A stretch of DNA of 64,000 nucleotides from Paenibacillus silvae (GCF_014639235.1 NZ_BMFU01000001.1:372001-436000); one strand, 5' to 3'. Positions 42,733 through 51,954 are shown, numbered from the stretch's first letter. The notes: generated from the letters alone by a model not told the origin. Made by a program: numbers and translations.

Positions 42733-43566
42733 TCAACCTTTGATCCCTGTTGTTGCAATGCCTTCCACGAAATGCTTTTGAGCTACAAAAAAGACGATTG
42801 CCGAAGGAATAACGGACAATAGTGACATCGCGAGCAATTGACCCCACTGCACCTCAAACTGATCAATAAACATCCGAAGTCCAAGCCCTACCGTAAACTT
42901 TTCTACCGAATTGAGGTATAGCAGCTGCGAGAAAAAGTCGTCCCAGCTCCATAAAAAGGTGAAAATCGCTACGGTCACGAGTGCGGGCTTGATTAGCGGA
43001 GCAATAATACGGAAGAAAATACCGTAAACGGAGGCGCCATCAATCTGCGCTGCTTCATCCAGTTCACGTGGAATGCCACGAATGAACTGCACAATCAGAA
43101 ATATGAAAAATGCGCCGCCCCCGAAGAAATGCGGCAATATAAGCGGAACATAACTATCAACCAAGCCAAGTTTGTTAAACAAAATATATTGAGGCACAAC
43201 GGTTACTTGTGAAGGCAGCATCATCGTTAGAAGCAGCACCGAAAACCAGAAGTTACGAAACCGGAAATTCAATCGCCCGAACCCATAACCCACGAGAGCC
43301 GCTGTTACAACACCACCCAATACATTCCAAAACTCCATCATTAACGTATTGGCAAAAAAACGGGCAAACGTAAAGTCAGACGTAAAGCTCCAGCCATTGC
43401 TATAGTTCTCCCATAACCAGGTCGTTGGCCATAATGACGGTGAGGAAAGTTCCGCCGTGCTTTTGAAGGAGGCTCCAATCCACCATAACACCGGGTAAAT
43501 CATAAGCAGGGAAAATGGAATCAGAATAAAATGTGTCTTCCAGGTCTTCTGACTGCTAGTTATCAT
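42733..43566 (-). CDS. Sugar ABC transporter permease, MalG type
   Basis: 277 residues with six TM segments. The ATPase-contacting EAA motif is ELDEAAQIDGASVYGIFFRIIAPLIKPALV. Start overlaps the end of the upstream permease by 4 bases (ATGA type), so the two are coupled. The operon lacks an ATPase gene, as is usual for sugar importers that share an MsmX-type ATPase. Confidence 0.94.
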   Translation of the reverse strand: MITSSQKTWKTHFILIPFSLLMIYPVLWWIGASFKSTAELSSPSLWPTTWLWENYSNGWSFTSDFTFARFFANTLMMEFWNVLGGVVTAALVGYGFGRLNFRFRNFWFSVLLLTMMLPSQVTVVPQYILFNKLGLVDSYVPLILPHFFGGGAFFIFLIVQFIRGIPRELDEAAQIDGASVYGIFFRIIAPLIKPALVTVAIFTFLWSWDDFFSQLLYLNSVEKFTVGLGLRMFIDQFEVQWGQLLAMSLLSVIPSAIVFFVAQKHFVEGIATTGIKG

Positions 43567-44480
43567 TTTGATTTACCTCCTTCGGATTCATAGAACACCC
43601 AGTATTTCGATACAATGAAATTCAGTGCTGTAAAGACACCGATAATCACAAGCAGAATCCATGCCAGCGCTGATGCATAACCCATCTGAAACTGCTTGAA
43701 CGCCTTGTCGTAGAGGAACAACACATACATGTACGTGGAATTCGCCGGACCTCCAGCGGTAATGACAAAAGCCGACGTGAACATCTGGAATGAATTAATG
43801 ATGCCGAGTACAAGATTAAAGAACATCACCGGAGAGAGCATCGGGATCGTGATCGAGAAAAACTTCCGAATACTGCTGGCTCCATCCACAGAGGCCGATT
43901 CATATAGATCTTTAGGGATTTGCTTCAATCCAGCTAGAAAAATGACCATGGTTGATCCAAATTGCCAGGCATTCAGCAAAATCAGAGTTCCCAGTGCTGT
44001 ATTCGGATTGGATATCCAACCGATTCCCGTAATGCCGAACCAGCCAAGCACGTGGTTAATGTAACCATCCATGCCGAACATGTTCCGCCATAAAGCGGAC
44101 ACCGCAATGCTGCCCCCAATTAAGGACGGAAAGTAGATGGCTGTGCGGTAAACATTCATGCCCTTGATATCCTTGTTCAGCAAAATCGCAACCATAAGCG
44201 AGAAGAAAAGCTTAATCGGTACCGCTAATAGCACAAATGCAAACGTAACTGTAAGCGATTTCAAAAATAATTTGTCAGATTGTAAAATTTCACTATAGTT
44301 GCGCGATCCTACCCATGTTGGCGAATCCAAAAGAGAATAGTCTGTGAACGAGAGATAAAAAGATTGTAGAATCGGCCACAGCGTTAATAACAGAAAACCA
44401 ATCAGCCAAGGCGAGATAAATACATACCCAGCCACATTCTGATGGTAGATCCAGCCGATTCCCCGCTTTTTGCCGAACAT
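43563..44480 (-). CDS. Sugar ABC transporter permease, MalF type
   Basis: About 305 residues with six TM segments. EAA motif DLYESASVDGASSIRKFFSITIPMLSPVMF. Partner of the following permease. An open frame extends to an ATG at 44546, but a consensus promoter -10 element overlaps that ATG, so the transcript should begin downstream. MFGKKRG at 44480, with GGGG 7 bases upstream, is therefore the better start and gives the usual family N-terminus. Confidence 0.9.
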   Translation of the reverse strand: MFGKKRGIGWIYHQNVAGYVFISPWLIGFLLLTLWPILQSFYLSFTDYSLLDSPTWVGSRNYSEILQSDKLFLKSLTVTFAFVLLAVPIKLFFSLMVAILLNKDIKGMNVYRTAIYFPSLIGGSIAVSALWRNMFGMDGYINHVLGWFGITGIGWISNPNTALGTLILLNAWQFGSTMVIFLAGLKQIPKDLYESASVDGASSIRKFFSITIPMLSPVMFFNLVLGIINSFQMFTSAFVITAGGPANSTYMYVLFLYDKAFKQFQMGYASALAWILLVIIGVFTALNFIVSKYWVFYESEGGKSK

Positions 44481-44535
44481 AGCATTACCCCGTTTCCATT
44501 GTAGTCTGTCAGCGCGAAACGCTGTATCTGAGTCC

Positions 44536-44624
44536 ATCATAGTCATTTCATAAGTATACTGTCAACTAATTTATTAATATTATTATGTTTACTAAATTTA
44601 TATTGGTTTACTTTAAGCGTTTAC
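44536..44624 (-). promoter_or_regulatory. Promoter and GTTTAC repeats of the mannoside operon
   Basis: Minus strand TTGACA (44565-44560), 18-base spacer, TATGAT (44541-44536). Upstream of -35, GTTTAC occurs three times on the plus strand at 44587-44592, 44606-44611 and 44619-44624. The last forms an imperfect palindrome with GATAAAC up to 44634. The same half-site is in the palindrome before lacI, so the LacI regulator probably binds here. Confidence 0.7.
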
Positions 44625-44730
44625 ATAGATAAACAAAATGAATATCTCTTATGTGATAGACATTCACCCCATACCAAATAGGCTATCCTTTACATTCACC
44701 ATGTAATGGATAACCTCATATGGTTGTTTT

Positions 44731-45780
44731 TTAGACCAGACTGCCAATGCTGCCTTTGATGATTAATTCACCTTGAATGAGACGTTTCTCATAAGGCATG
44801 GAGATATGCTTCAGCCTCCATTGCATAATTTCAACCGCCTGAATCCCAAGCACCTCTGTCTCTGCGTTTACAGTACATAATTCCGGGTATTGCGCATGAA
44901 CTTCAGGATCATTGTCAAAAGCGACCACCGAGATGTCGGCAGGAATCCGTTTACCTTTCTTCTCCAATTCATTCATGCATAAAGAAGCCACCTTGTCGTT
45001 AGCGCATATAATCGCGGTAGTGGAAGAATTCTCAATCAACTGTTGCATCGCTATGCGAATCAGCTCCAGATTATCCTCACGATGCGACGGTCGGATCTGT
45101 AACAGTTCTTTGTGCGGCATATACGGTATGCCGTTTTCATCAAGTATCGCCTTAAATCCACTCCAACGATCGGCAAAACTACGAGCATATGTCCAGTCTC
45201 CTACAAACTGAATATGTCGATGGCCCTTACCTATCAGAAATTTCGTCAGCTTACGATAGATATCGTAATTGTTCATGAACACCGTATCTGAAGCGACCAG
45301 TTCATCCTCGTGATCTATGATCACAAAAGGAATACCAAGTGAACGCAACTCAACCAGCATGGCTGTCTCAATCAACCCGATTCCGATTATACCCAGTAAT
45401 GCCTCTGGTCGCATGAGTTTGTTAAAGTTTTGAGGACTGTCGTCCGTAATCAGCACCGATGAGATCCCATGTCCTTCCAGACCACGAAACACTCCTTCAA
45501 GCACACGCCCCCAATAAAAGGAGTCACGATTCTGACTACGGATATCCGGAAAGAGTATTCCGATCATGCGTTCTTCTTCCTCTGTCTGCGTCTTGGAGGC
45601 CATCGTGCGTTTTGTTAGCTGTTGATCCAAATACCCCAGATTCGAGGCCACCTCGAAAATTCGTTCACGAGTTGCCGCACTGATGCCCGCCTTGCCGGAT
45701 AATGCCTTCGATACTGCGTATTTAGATACACCAACCCGGTCCGCAATTTCCTGCATCGTTACTTTTTTCTTCTTGTCCAA
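44731..45780 (-). CDS. LacI-family regulator of the mannoside operon
   Basis: 349 residues. The N-terminal HTH is VTMQEIADRVGVSKYAVSKALSGKAGISAATRERIFEVASNLGY. A periplasmic-binding-like effector domain follows (IGILFPDIRSQNRDSFYWGRVLEGVFRGLE ... TTAIICANDKVASLCMNELEKKGKRIPADISVVAFDN). TTG start with GGTGGAG 5-6 bases upstream. Located upstream of, and in the same direction as, the ABC transporter and beta-mannosidase genes. A palindromic operator precedes it. Confidence 0.92.
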   Translation of the reverse strand: MDKKKKVTMQEIADRVGVSKYAVSKALSGKAGISAATRERIFEVASNLGYLDQQLTKRTMASKTQTEEEERMIGILFPDIRSQNRDSFYWGRVLEGVFRGLEGHGISSVLITDDSPQNFNKLMRPEALLGIIGIGLIETAMLVELRSLGIPFVIIDHEDELVASDTVFMNNYDIYRKLTKFLIGKGHRHIQFVGDWTYARSFADRWSGFKAILDENGIPYMPHKELLQIRPSHREDNLELIRIAMQQLIENSSTTAIICANDKVASLCMNELEKKGKRIPADISVVAFDNDPEVHAQYPELCTVNAETEVLGIQAVEIMQWRLKHISMPYEKRLIQGELIIKGSIGSLV

Positions 45781-45808
45781 TGCTGCTCCACCCCGTCTCT
45801 TCTGAAGA

Positions 45809-45834
45809 GGTTTACAAAAGTAATTTTGTAAACC
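45809..45834. promoter_or_regulatory. Perfect palindromic operator upstream of lacI-type gene
   Basis: GGTTTACAAAA (45809-45819), GTAA centre, TTTTGTAAACC (45824-45834): 11-bp perfect arms, 29 bases upstream of the regulator's start codon. Contains the GTTTAC half-site also found before the transporter operon. Likely autoregulatory. Confidence 0.75.
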
Positions 45835-45950
45835 AAACTAATCCGTTACATCATAACAAAAGAGATGCATGCTGTACAGGAGCTGTACTCCTTCGTACAG
45901 CTTCTCGCTAATCAACACCAGTTGAGCAGCGCATAACCTGTAAACGAATC

Positions 45951-45990
45951 AAAAAAGACTAACCGAGATTAACATCGATTAGCCTTTTTT
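45951..45990 (-). terminator. Terminator of lysC
   Basis: Minus strand GGCTAATCGA / TCGGTTAGTC imperfect stem flanked by A and T tracts (AAAAAAGACTAACC ... GATTAGCCTTTTTT on the plus strand); may work in both directions. Confidence 0.75.
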
Positions 45991-46047
45991 ATTCCTATTT
46001 GTCTTAGTTAATACTTACGAGACTTTTTGACAAAATAGTTTATTCAA

Positions 46048-47301
46048 TTATCGGCGGACTTGCGGTCCACCGATCACAGCTTGCTCTTCTGTATCCAGGT
46101 CATATGCCGTGTGCAATGCTTTAATTACATCATGCAGCTTCTCTCCATCGATAACACAGGAAACTTTAATTTCCGATGTGCTTACCATTTTGATGCTTAC
46201 ACCTTCGCCGGAGATCACTTTGAACATTTTGGCAGCCACACCCGGATGACTTACCATACCTGCGCCTACAATCGAGATTTTAACCAGATTCTCTTCAGAG
46301 GTTACTTCACGATATGGCAGGCGGCTGTGCAAGCCTTCAATGACATGCAGCGCTTTCTCGCGATCCGATAGCGCAACCGAGAACGAGAAGTCCGCTTTGC
46401 CGTCCATAACACCGCTCTGTACAATGATGTCTACATCGAGCTGTTCGGCTGCAAGTGCGCCAAATACTTCAGCCAGTACGCCCGGCACGTCCGGTACTCC
46501 CAAAATGCTGATGCGTGCTACATTTTTATCATATGCAATCCCACTTACTACTACGCCTTGTTCCATTGCTGCTTCCTCCTTAACAACCGTTCCTTCATTA
46601 TGGTTAAAGCTTGATCTTACGATCAACGGTACACCGGAATGCTTCGCGTACTCTACCGCACGAGGATGCAACACCGCTGCTCCCAGATTCGCAAGCTCCA
46701 GCATTTCGTCATAGGAAATTTCCTTCAGCTTGCGTGCGACTTTGACGATCCTTGGATCTGTGGAATAGATTCCGTCCACATCCGTATAGATCTCGCAAGC
46801 GTCCGCCTGAATGGCAGCTGCCAGTGCAACCGCTGTTGTATCCGAGCCGCCACGGCCCAGTGTGGTGATCTCACCATCTTCCGTCATGCCTTGGAAACCG
46901 GCAACAATGACAATATTGCCATCCGCCAGAGCTGCATTGACACGTTCAGGACGGATATCCTGAATGCGAGCTTTGCCATGTACCGGCTCAGTCCGGAATC
47001 CGGCCTGCCATCCTGTGAAGGATACCGCCTTGCGTCCAAGTGCCTGTATAGCCATAGACAATAACGAGATCGAAATCTGCTCACCTGTTGTGAGCAGCAT
47101 ATCCATTTCACGAGCAGGCAGATCACTGTTCAGCAGCTTTGCCTGATCAATCAAATCATCGGTTGTGTCCCCCATGGCCGAGACCACGACAACACATTGA
47201 TGCCCTTCATCTGCTTTTTCCACAACACGACCGGCTACACGCTTCATGCGCTCTGTATCTCCGACCGAGCTGCCCCCAAATTTCATGACGTACAATGACA
47301 A
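46048..47301 (-). CDS. lysC: Aspartate kinase (single-chain type, lysine-pathway)
   Basis: 417 residues. Phosphorylates aspartate in the first step to Lys/Met/Thr and diaminopimelate. The kinase domain begins YVMKFGGSSVGDTERMKRVAGRV and has GFQGMTEDGEITTLGRGGSDTTAVALAAAI. Two C-terminal ACT domains follow (ARISILGVPDVPGVLAEVFGAL; VKISIVGAGMVSHPGVAAKMFKVISGEGVSIKMVSTSEIKVSC). TTG start with GGGAG 10 bases upstream. Probably also encodes a regulatory beta subunit from an internal start, as in B. subtilis LysC; not proven here. The short upstream region holds no lysine riboswitch. Confidence 0.95.
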   Translation of the reverse strand: MSLYVMKFGGSSVGDTERMKRVAGRVVEKADEGHQCVVVVSAMGDTTDDLIDQAKLLNSDLPAREMDMLLTTGEQISISLLSMAIQALGRKAVSFTGWQAGFRTEPVHGKARIQDIRPERVNAALADGNIVIVAGFQGMTEDGEITTLGRGGSDTTAVALAAAIQADACEIYTDVDGIYSTDPRIVKVARKLKEISYDEMLELANLGAAVLHPRAVEYAKHSGVPLIVRSSFNHNEGTVVKEEAAMEQGVVVSGIAYDKNVARISILGVPDVPGVLAEVFGALAAEQLDVDIIVQSGVMDGKADFSFSVALSDREKALHVIEGLHSRLPYREVTSEENLVKISIVGAGMVSHPGVAAKMFKVISGEGVSIKMVSTSEIKVSCVIDGEKLHDVIKALHTAYDLDTEEQAVIGGPQVRR

Positions 47302-47421
47302 CGCAAATCCACTCCCTACCTTGTGCAGTTATGCATAAATTGATGTCTTTCGTCATTATTCTCTCCGAGAAATGACTTTAACCCAGTATATTACGAAAGC
47401 GCCTGATAGGCTAATCTTTTT

Positions 47422-47460
47422 TCAAAAAAACCCTCTGCCAATGAGTTGGCAAAGGGTTTC
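47422..47460 (-). terminator. Terminator of efp
   Basis: ACCCTCTGCCAA-TGAG-TTGGCAAAGGGT stem with seven A residues before it on the plus strand, giving a minus-strand U tract. Confidence 0.88.
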
Positions 47461-47494
47461 TCATTCACGCTTTCAAGCTTACAGCGTATGAAAG

Positions 47495-48052
47495 TTACGC
47501 ACGGGAGGAATATTTACCTTCACGTGTATCAATCAAAAGCACGTCGCCTTCGTTAATGAACAAAGGTACTTGTACGTTCAGACCTGTTTCAACTTTTGCG
47601 TTTTTGGTAGCACCTTGTGCCGTGTTACCTTTAACGCTTGGCTCTGTTTCAATAACTTTCAGCTCAACGCTGGTAGGCAGGTCGATACCCAGGATTTCAC
47701 CTTGGTAGCTAATGATTTTCACGTTCATGTTTTCTTTGAGGAAGTTCAATTCCCATTCAAGCTGGTCACTTGTCAACGTGAATTGATCGTAAGTTTCGTT
47801 GTCCATAAACGTGTGCTCTGAACCACTTGCATACAGATAAGATACACCGCGGTTTTCGATGATTGCACGGCCAATGGTTTCACCTGCACGGAACGTGCGC
47901 TCAACCGTGTTTCCGTTACGCAGGTTTTTCAATTTGGAACGTACAAAGGCAGCGCCTTTACCCGGTTTTACATGTTGAAAATCAAGTACAGTGAAGATGT
48001 CTCCATCTACTTCTACGGTCAAGCCTGTTTTAAAATCGTTTACTGAAATCAC
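47495..48052 (-). CDS. efp: Translation elongation factor P
   Basis: 185 residues. Rescues ribosomes stalled at polyproline. Three beta-barrel domains. The N-terminus VNDFKTGLTVEVDGDIFTVLDFQHVKPGKGAAFVRSKLKNL has the modifiable Lys in the PGKG loop; the C-terminus is NVQVPLFINEGDVLLIDTREGKYSSRA. The GTG at 48052 has AGGAGGG 7 bases upstream; an ATG 19 codons earlier would add a non-conserved tail. Confidence 0.96.
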   Translation of the reverse strand: MISVNDFKTGLTVEVDGDIFTVLDFQHVKPGKGAAFVRSKLKNLRNGNTVERTFRAGETIGRAIIENRGVSYLYASGSEHTFMDNETYDQFTLTSDQLEWELNFLKENMNVKIISYQGEILGIDLPTSVELKVIETEPSVKGNTAQGATKNAKVETGLNVQVPLFINEGDVLLIDTREGKYSSRA

Positions 48053-48121
48053 AAAAAATCCCTCCTGGTATAAGTAAAAAGTCAGTGATATGAATGATTC
48101 ATATCTCAAGTAGCTGGCAGG

Positions 48122-49195
48122 TTATGCAATAACGGTGAACTTCTTATCCGATTTCGTAAGGATATGGATACCCGTTTCGGTCATAACCACATCATCCTCA
48201 ATCCGCACACCGCCAAGTCCATCGATGTAAATCCCCGGTTCAACAGTAACCACCATGCCCGGTTTCAACACATCATCGCTGAGCTTGGACAGACGTGGAG
48301 CTTCATGAACTTCCATGCCCAGACCGTGGCCTGTGCTGTGTCCAAACTGCTCTCCGTATCCGTAGCCTGCAATGATATCCCGTGCAAGTGCATCTGCTTC
48401 CCGTCCGGTCATACCTGGTTTCAGGTTCTCCAGCGTATGTAACTGTGCTTCCAGTACAATATCATAAATCTTGCGCAGCTCGGGAACAGGGTTGCCTGTA
48501 GCAATTGTACGTGTCAGGTCGGAGCAGTATCCGTCCAGCAGCGCACCAAAGTCAAATGTAATCAGCTCGTCCTGTCCAATCACCTTGCTGCTTGCCACGC
48601 CGTGAGGCATCGCGGAGCGTTCACCCGAAGCGACAATGGTATCAAAGGAAGAACTCGTCGCTCCATGCTTGCGCATGAAAAACTCCATCTCCAGATCCAC
48701 TTCACGTTCAGTCATGCCCGGTTTGGCAAATTGCAAAACGTGGCTGAACGTGGCATCGGCCAAGTCAGCAGCCCGCTGCATAACCGCGATTTCGTCCGCA
48801 TCCTTAAACATGCGAAGCTGCTCAACTATGCCGGATACAGCTTTCAGTTTAACCGATTGCAGTGATTCTGCATAAGCAGCATGTGTACCAAATGTGACTG
48901 AATCCTGTTCAAAGCCTACTTCCTTGAGGTTAGCAGCTGCAAGCAAATCCCTTACGGAATCCATCGGTTTAACGCCATGCTCCAGCACATTAAAACCTTT
49001 GGCTTGCAAGGTTGCCTGCGACATATAACGGAAATCAGTCAACAAATATGCTTCGTTTTCCGTAATAAGCACATAGCCTGCCGAGCCTGTAAAGCCCGTC
49101 ATATAACGACGGTTGATCGGATTCGTAATCAGCATGGCTTGTAGTTCACGCTCAGCCATGGCCTCGCGTAACTTGTGTACTCGTTTGTTTTCCAT
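48122..49195 (-). CDS. Xaa-Pro aminopeptidase family protein (YqhT-like)
   Basis: 357 residues. A creatinase-like N-terminal domain precedes a C-terminal pita-bread metallopeptidase domain. Metal ligands lie in TFDFGALLDGYCSDLTRTIATG (two Asp), GHSTGHGLGMEVHEAPRLS (His), TVEPGIYIDGLGGVRIEDDV (two Glu). Removes N-terminal residues before proline. Immediately upstream of efp, the conserved pairing. Confidence 0.94.
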   Translation of the reverse strand: MENKRVHKLREAMAERELQAMLITNPINRRYMTGFTGSAGYVLITENEAYLLTDFRYMSQATLQAKGFNVLEHGVKPMDSVRDLLAAANLKEVGFEQDSVTFGTHAAYAESLQSVKLKAVSGIVEQLRMFKDADEIAVMQRAADLADATFSHVLQFAKPGMTEREVDLEMEFFMRKHGATSSSFDTIVASGERSAMPHGVASSKVIGQDELITFDFGALLDGYCSDLTRTIATGNPVPELRKIYDIVLEAQLHTLENLKPGMTGREADALARDIIAGYGYGEQFGHSTGHGLGMEVHEAPRLSKLSDDVLKPGMVVTVEPGIYIDGLGGVRIEDDVVMTETGIHILTKSDKKFTVIA

Positions 49196-49234
49196 CGGTA
49201 ACCCTTCTTTCTCTCACATTCCCGGGTTCCCGGC

Positions 49235-49678
49235 TCAGGTTTGTTTGTCCAGATGACGCACGAGAGCCAGCAATCCCAGTTCATAGCTTACTTCGCCAAA
49301 TCCGGCAATCTGCCCGATCGTTTCTGCTGCAAGCACTGAATGATGTCTGAACGCTTCACGTGCATGAATGTTGGATAGATGAACTTCCACAGTAGGAACC
49401 TTCACGGCATTGATTGCATCACGTATAGCATAGCTGTAATGGGTAAACGCCCCCGCATTCAGTATGATCCCGTCTGCCTCACCCATAGCGGCATGAATGC
49501 GGTCAATGATATCCCCTTCATGGTTGGATTGATAAAAAGCGATGGAGACACCCAATTGCTCGGCCTGTCTGCGAATATTGTCTTCAATATCCTTCAGACT
49601 CATCGTGCCATATATGCCTGGTTCACGAACACCAAGCATGTTCAGGTTCGGGCCATTGATCACAATAATTCGTTTCAT
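49235..49678 (-). CDS. aroQ: 3-Dehydroquinate dehydratase, type II
   Basis: 147 residues. Shikimate pathway enzyme. Motifs: INGPNLNMLGVREPGIYG with the catalytic Tyr, YQSNHEGDIIDRIH, NAGAFTHYSYAIRDAI and VEVHLSNIHAREAFRHHSV with the catalytic His. The ATG at 49678 has GGAG 6 bases upstream; the earlier ATG would extend the N-terminus without homology. Between yqhR-like and yqhT-like genes, as in Bacillus. Confidence 0.95.
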   Translation of the reverse strand: MKRIIVINGPNLNMLGVREPGIYGTMSLKDIEDNIRRQAEQLGVSIAFYQSNHEGDIIDRIHAAMGEADGIILNAGAFTHYSYAIRDAINAVKVPTVEVHLSNIHAREAFRHHSVLAAETIGQIAGFGEVSYELGLLALVRHLDKQT

Positions 49679-49755
49679 TGCTGCTCCACCCTCTCTGCAA
49701 ATAACCATCTGCTATTTTAACACAGCCATTGCCGGATTGAGAAGCTTTTTTGCGT

Positions 49756-50364
49756 CTAGGCTCCGGCTTGTTCCGGTTCCCTTTTTCGTTCGTCCGTATA
49801 CTCCATCGCTACGGTGTAACCGATAAACAAACCCCAGAGCAGGAAGAAACAGATTTCCGTAAAGATAGAATCCCATGTTAACCTGTTCAGCGGCTTCATC
49901 ATACCAAGCTTGGGACCTAGCAAAACAAAGAGAATCACCCACCAAACGATGCCGTAGACCATACCTGGAATAGGCCCTTTTAATTTTCGAATGGTAAAGG
50001 TGTATAGCAGGGAAGCCAAAATAGAAAACACAATAAAACACAGCCATCCTGTCAAATGCCCAGCCGAAGTATAAATGTACTCATGCTTAAAAAAAAGTTC
50101 TGCAATAAAACCGACAGGTACTACGGTAAAATGAAGCAGATGGAACAGCCAATGAATTCCTCCCCAGATCAGACCGGCAAAGAACCCCAGCTCCAGTGCA
50201 AAGGAGAATGGGTTTGTATAATAATGCGCATCCCCCTGTCTGGGTATGGAACGTCGTCCCATCACCTTGTCATCCCTTCGTCGCGGACGCCGCTGCGAGT
50301 GCGGGTCTGATTTTTCATCGTGCTGATCACGAATTGGCATTTCCTTATCGTTATAATCCGTCAT
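49756..50364 (-). CDS. YqhR-like conserved membrane protein
   Basis: 202 residues. The N-terminal 45 residues are hydrophilic and rich in Asp/Arg (DQHDEKSDPHSQRRPRRRDDKV). Four TM segments follow (FALELGFFAGLIWGGIHWLF, AGHLTGWLCFIVFSILASLLYTF, GMVYGIVWWVILFVLL, IFTEICFFLLWGLFIGYTVAM). Position next to aroQ and divergent from yqhQ matches B. subtilis yqhR. Function unknown. Confidence 0.85.
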   Translation of the reverse strand: MTDYNDKEMPIRDQHDEKSDPHSQRRPRRRDDKVMGRRSIPRQGDAHYYTNPFSFALELGFFAGLIWGGIHWLFHLLHFTVVPVGFIAELFFKHEYIYTSAGHLTGWLCFIVFSILASLLYTFTIRKLKGPIPGMVYGIVWWVILFVLLGPKLGMMKPLNRLTWDSIFTEICFFLLWGLFIGYTVAMEYTDERKREPEQAGA

Positions 50365-50577
50365 CTTTAACGTCCCCTTCTTCGTAAGATGCTCATGCTA
50401 TGTGCTAGACATTTTCTCACAGTTCTAGGGCGTAGTATGTTCAAAACAGGACAATCTTAACAGCTTCACCTGCGGATTACCTCATAAACTAGAAATTGCT
50501 CACAAAATTCGATACAATAAGGATATAAAACTGCCTTTCACTGTAAAGGCGTAGAACAGAATAGGAAGGTGAATGAT

Positions 50578-51570
50578 TTGCCTCAACAATCCAAGCCTGT
50601 CAGCTACGGGGGGCAAGCTGTCATTGAAGGTGTAATGTTTGGCGGCAAACACGTCAACGTTACAGCTGTTCGTAGAAAAGACGGCGAAATTACGTATCTG
50701 GAAGTTCCCAAGCAAGACAAGACCTGGGTCATGAAATTGCGGCGGATTCCGTTATTGCGAGGAATTGTCAGCATTATAGATTCAAGTGTCAAAGGCAGCA
50801 AACATCTGAATTACTCCGCTGACGCTTATGCTGACGATGAACTGGAGCCGGAAGAAAAAGCCAAACAACAAGAGAAGCAAGGTTCCGGCTGGAGCCTTAG
50901 TATGATCATTGGTGTGACGGCTGTAGCCATTCTTTCCTTCCTTTTCGGCAAAATTGTGCTGACGTTACTGCCTGTGGTGATCGAGGACTTCTTATTTAAA
51001 AATGCATTCAACAATCAATTTTTGCATAATGTATTGGAAGGCGTTATCAAGCTGATTCTGCTGCTCGCCTATCTGTGGTTAATCTCACAGACACCGATGA
51101 TTAAACGTTTGTTCCAATATCATGGAGCAGAACATAAGGTCATCAGTGCTTATGAAGCCGGGGAAGAACTGACACCGGAAAATGTTCAAAAGTACAGCAG
51201 ACTGCATTATCGCTGCGGAAGCAGCTTTATCATGCTAACAGTGATTATCGGTATATTCCTGTATTCCGTATTTACCTATGATAACCTTTGGGAACGTATG
51301 GGTCAGCGTCTGTTGCTGCTTCCAGTAGTATTGGGCGTTTCATTTGAACTTCTTAAAATTACGAATTCAGTGCGTGACATTCCTGTACTTCGTTATCTCG
51401 GGTATCCGGGGCTCTGGCTGCAACTCCTGACTACCAAAGAACCAACGAATGCACAAGTGGAGGTATCCATCGCATCGTTTAACCGCATGCGTGAGCTGGA
51501 TGCCAAGCTTGCGAACGTCTCTACGGCAGCTGAAGTTCCTGTAGCCACATTTGATCCTGTGAAAGGGTGA
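50578..51570 (+). CDS. DUF1385 family membrane protein (YqhQ-like)
   Basis: About 330 residues. The conserved opening is YGGQAVIEGVMFGGKHVNVTAVRRKDGEI, followed by a charged segment and five or so TM helices, with the family motif FQYHGAEHKVISAYEAGEELTPENVQKYSRLHYRCGSSF. The His/Cys-rich motif suggests metal or substrate binding, but function is unknown. The TTG at 50578 has GGAAGG 8 bases upstream; a GTG at 50569 overlaps the RBS. Confidence 0.9.
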   Translation: MPQQSKPVSYGGQAVIEGVMFGGKHVNVTAVRRKDGEITYLEVPKQDKTWVMKLRRIPLLRGIVSIIDSSVKGSKHLNYSADAYADDELEPEEKAKQQEKQGSGWSLSMIIGVTAVAILSFLFGKIVLTLLPVVIEDFLFKNAFNNQFLHNVLEGVIKLILLLAYLWLISQTPMIKRLFQYHGAEHKVISAYEAGEELTPENVQKYSRLHYRCGSSFIMLTVIIGIFLYSVFTYDNLWERMGQRLLLLPVVLGVSFELLKITNSVRDIPVLRYLGYPGLWLQLLTTKEPTNAQVEVSIASFNRMRELDAKLANVSTAAEVPVATFDPVKG

Positions 51571-51575
51571 ATGAA

Positions 51576-51911
51576 ATGAACAAGCAGGCAATTGTATTCT
51601 GGGTGGTCATGGTACTGGCTGCTTTTGGAATTATCAGTTTTTTGACGAAAGCCTCATTGTCCAGTATTCTCATCCCTCTGATTGTGTTCGGGGTTGTGTT
51701 CCTGCTATACAAATACCCGCCTGCCCGCTGGTCTCGGAAAGCCAAAACACCCAAGATCAAACCTTCGGCAAAAACGATGGCGAAAGTGAATGCACAGAAC
51801 AATGCTTCAGCCCGCAAAAGCAGCTCGTCCAGAAAACGCAAGGATTATCCTTTCCAGGTCATTCAAGGACAAAAAGGCAAGAGTGAAGAGGATATTCCGA
51901 AGTATCACTAA
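51576..51911 (+). CDS. Small membrane protein, YqhP/SA1362-like
   Basis: 111 residues. Two TM segments (AIVFWVVMVLAAFGIISFL and LSSILIPLIVFGVVFLLYKY) precede a strongly basic Lys/Ser/Ala tail ending DYPFQVIQGQKGKSEEDIPKYH. The conserved C-terminal FQVIQGQKGK-like motif is typical of the family. Directly after the yqhQ-like gene, AAGGG 8 bases before the ATG. Function unknown. Confidence 0.82.
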   Translation: MNKQAIVFWVVMVLAAFGIISFLTKASLSSILIPLIVFGVVFLLYKYPPARWSRKAKTPKIKPSAKTMAKVNAQNNASARKSSSSRKRKDYPFQVIQGQKGKSEEDIPKYH

Positions 51912-51915
51912 TGTC

Positions 51916-51954
51916 AAAAAGCAATTCTCACCTTGGTGGGAATTGCTTTTTTTG
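51916..51954 (+). terminator. Terminator after the yqhQ-yqhP-like genes
   Basis: AAAAAGCAATTCTCACC / GGTGGGAATTGCTTTTTTTG, a strong stem with a T tract. Possibly bidirectional, since the convergent patatin gene ends 53 bases on. Confidence 0.88.

Noticed and set aside
47302..47494. Lysine riboswitch upstream of lysC
   Set aside because: The gap is only about 190 bases, contains the efp terminator, and lacks room for the roughly 180-base lysine aptamer plus expression platform.
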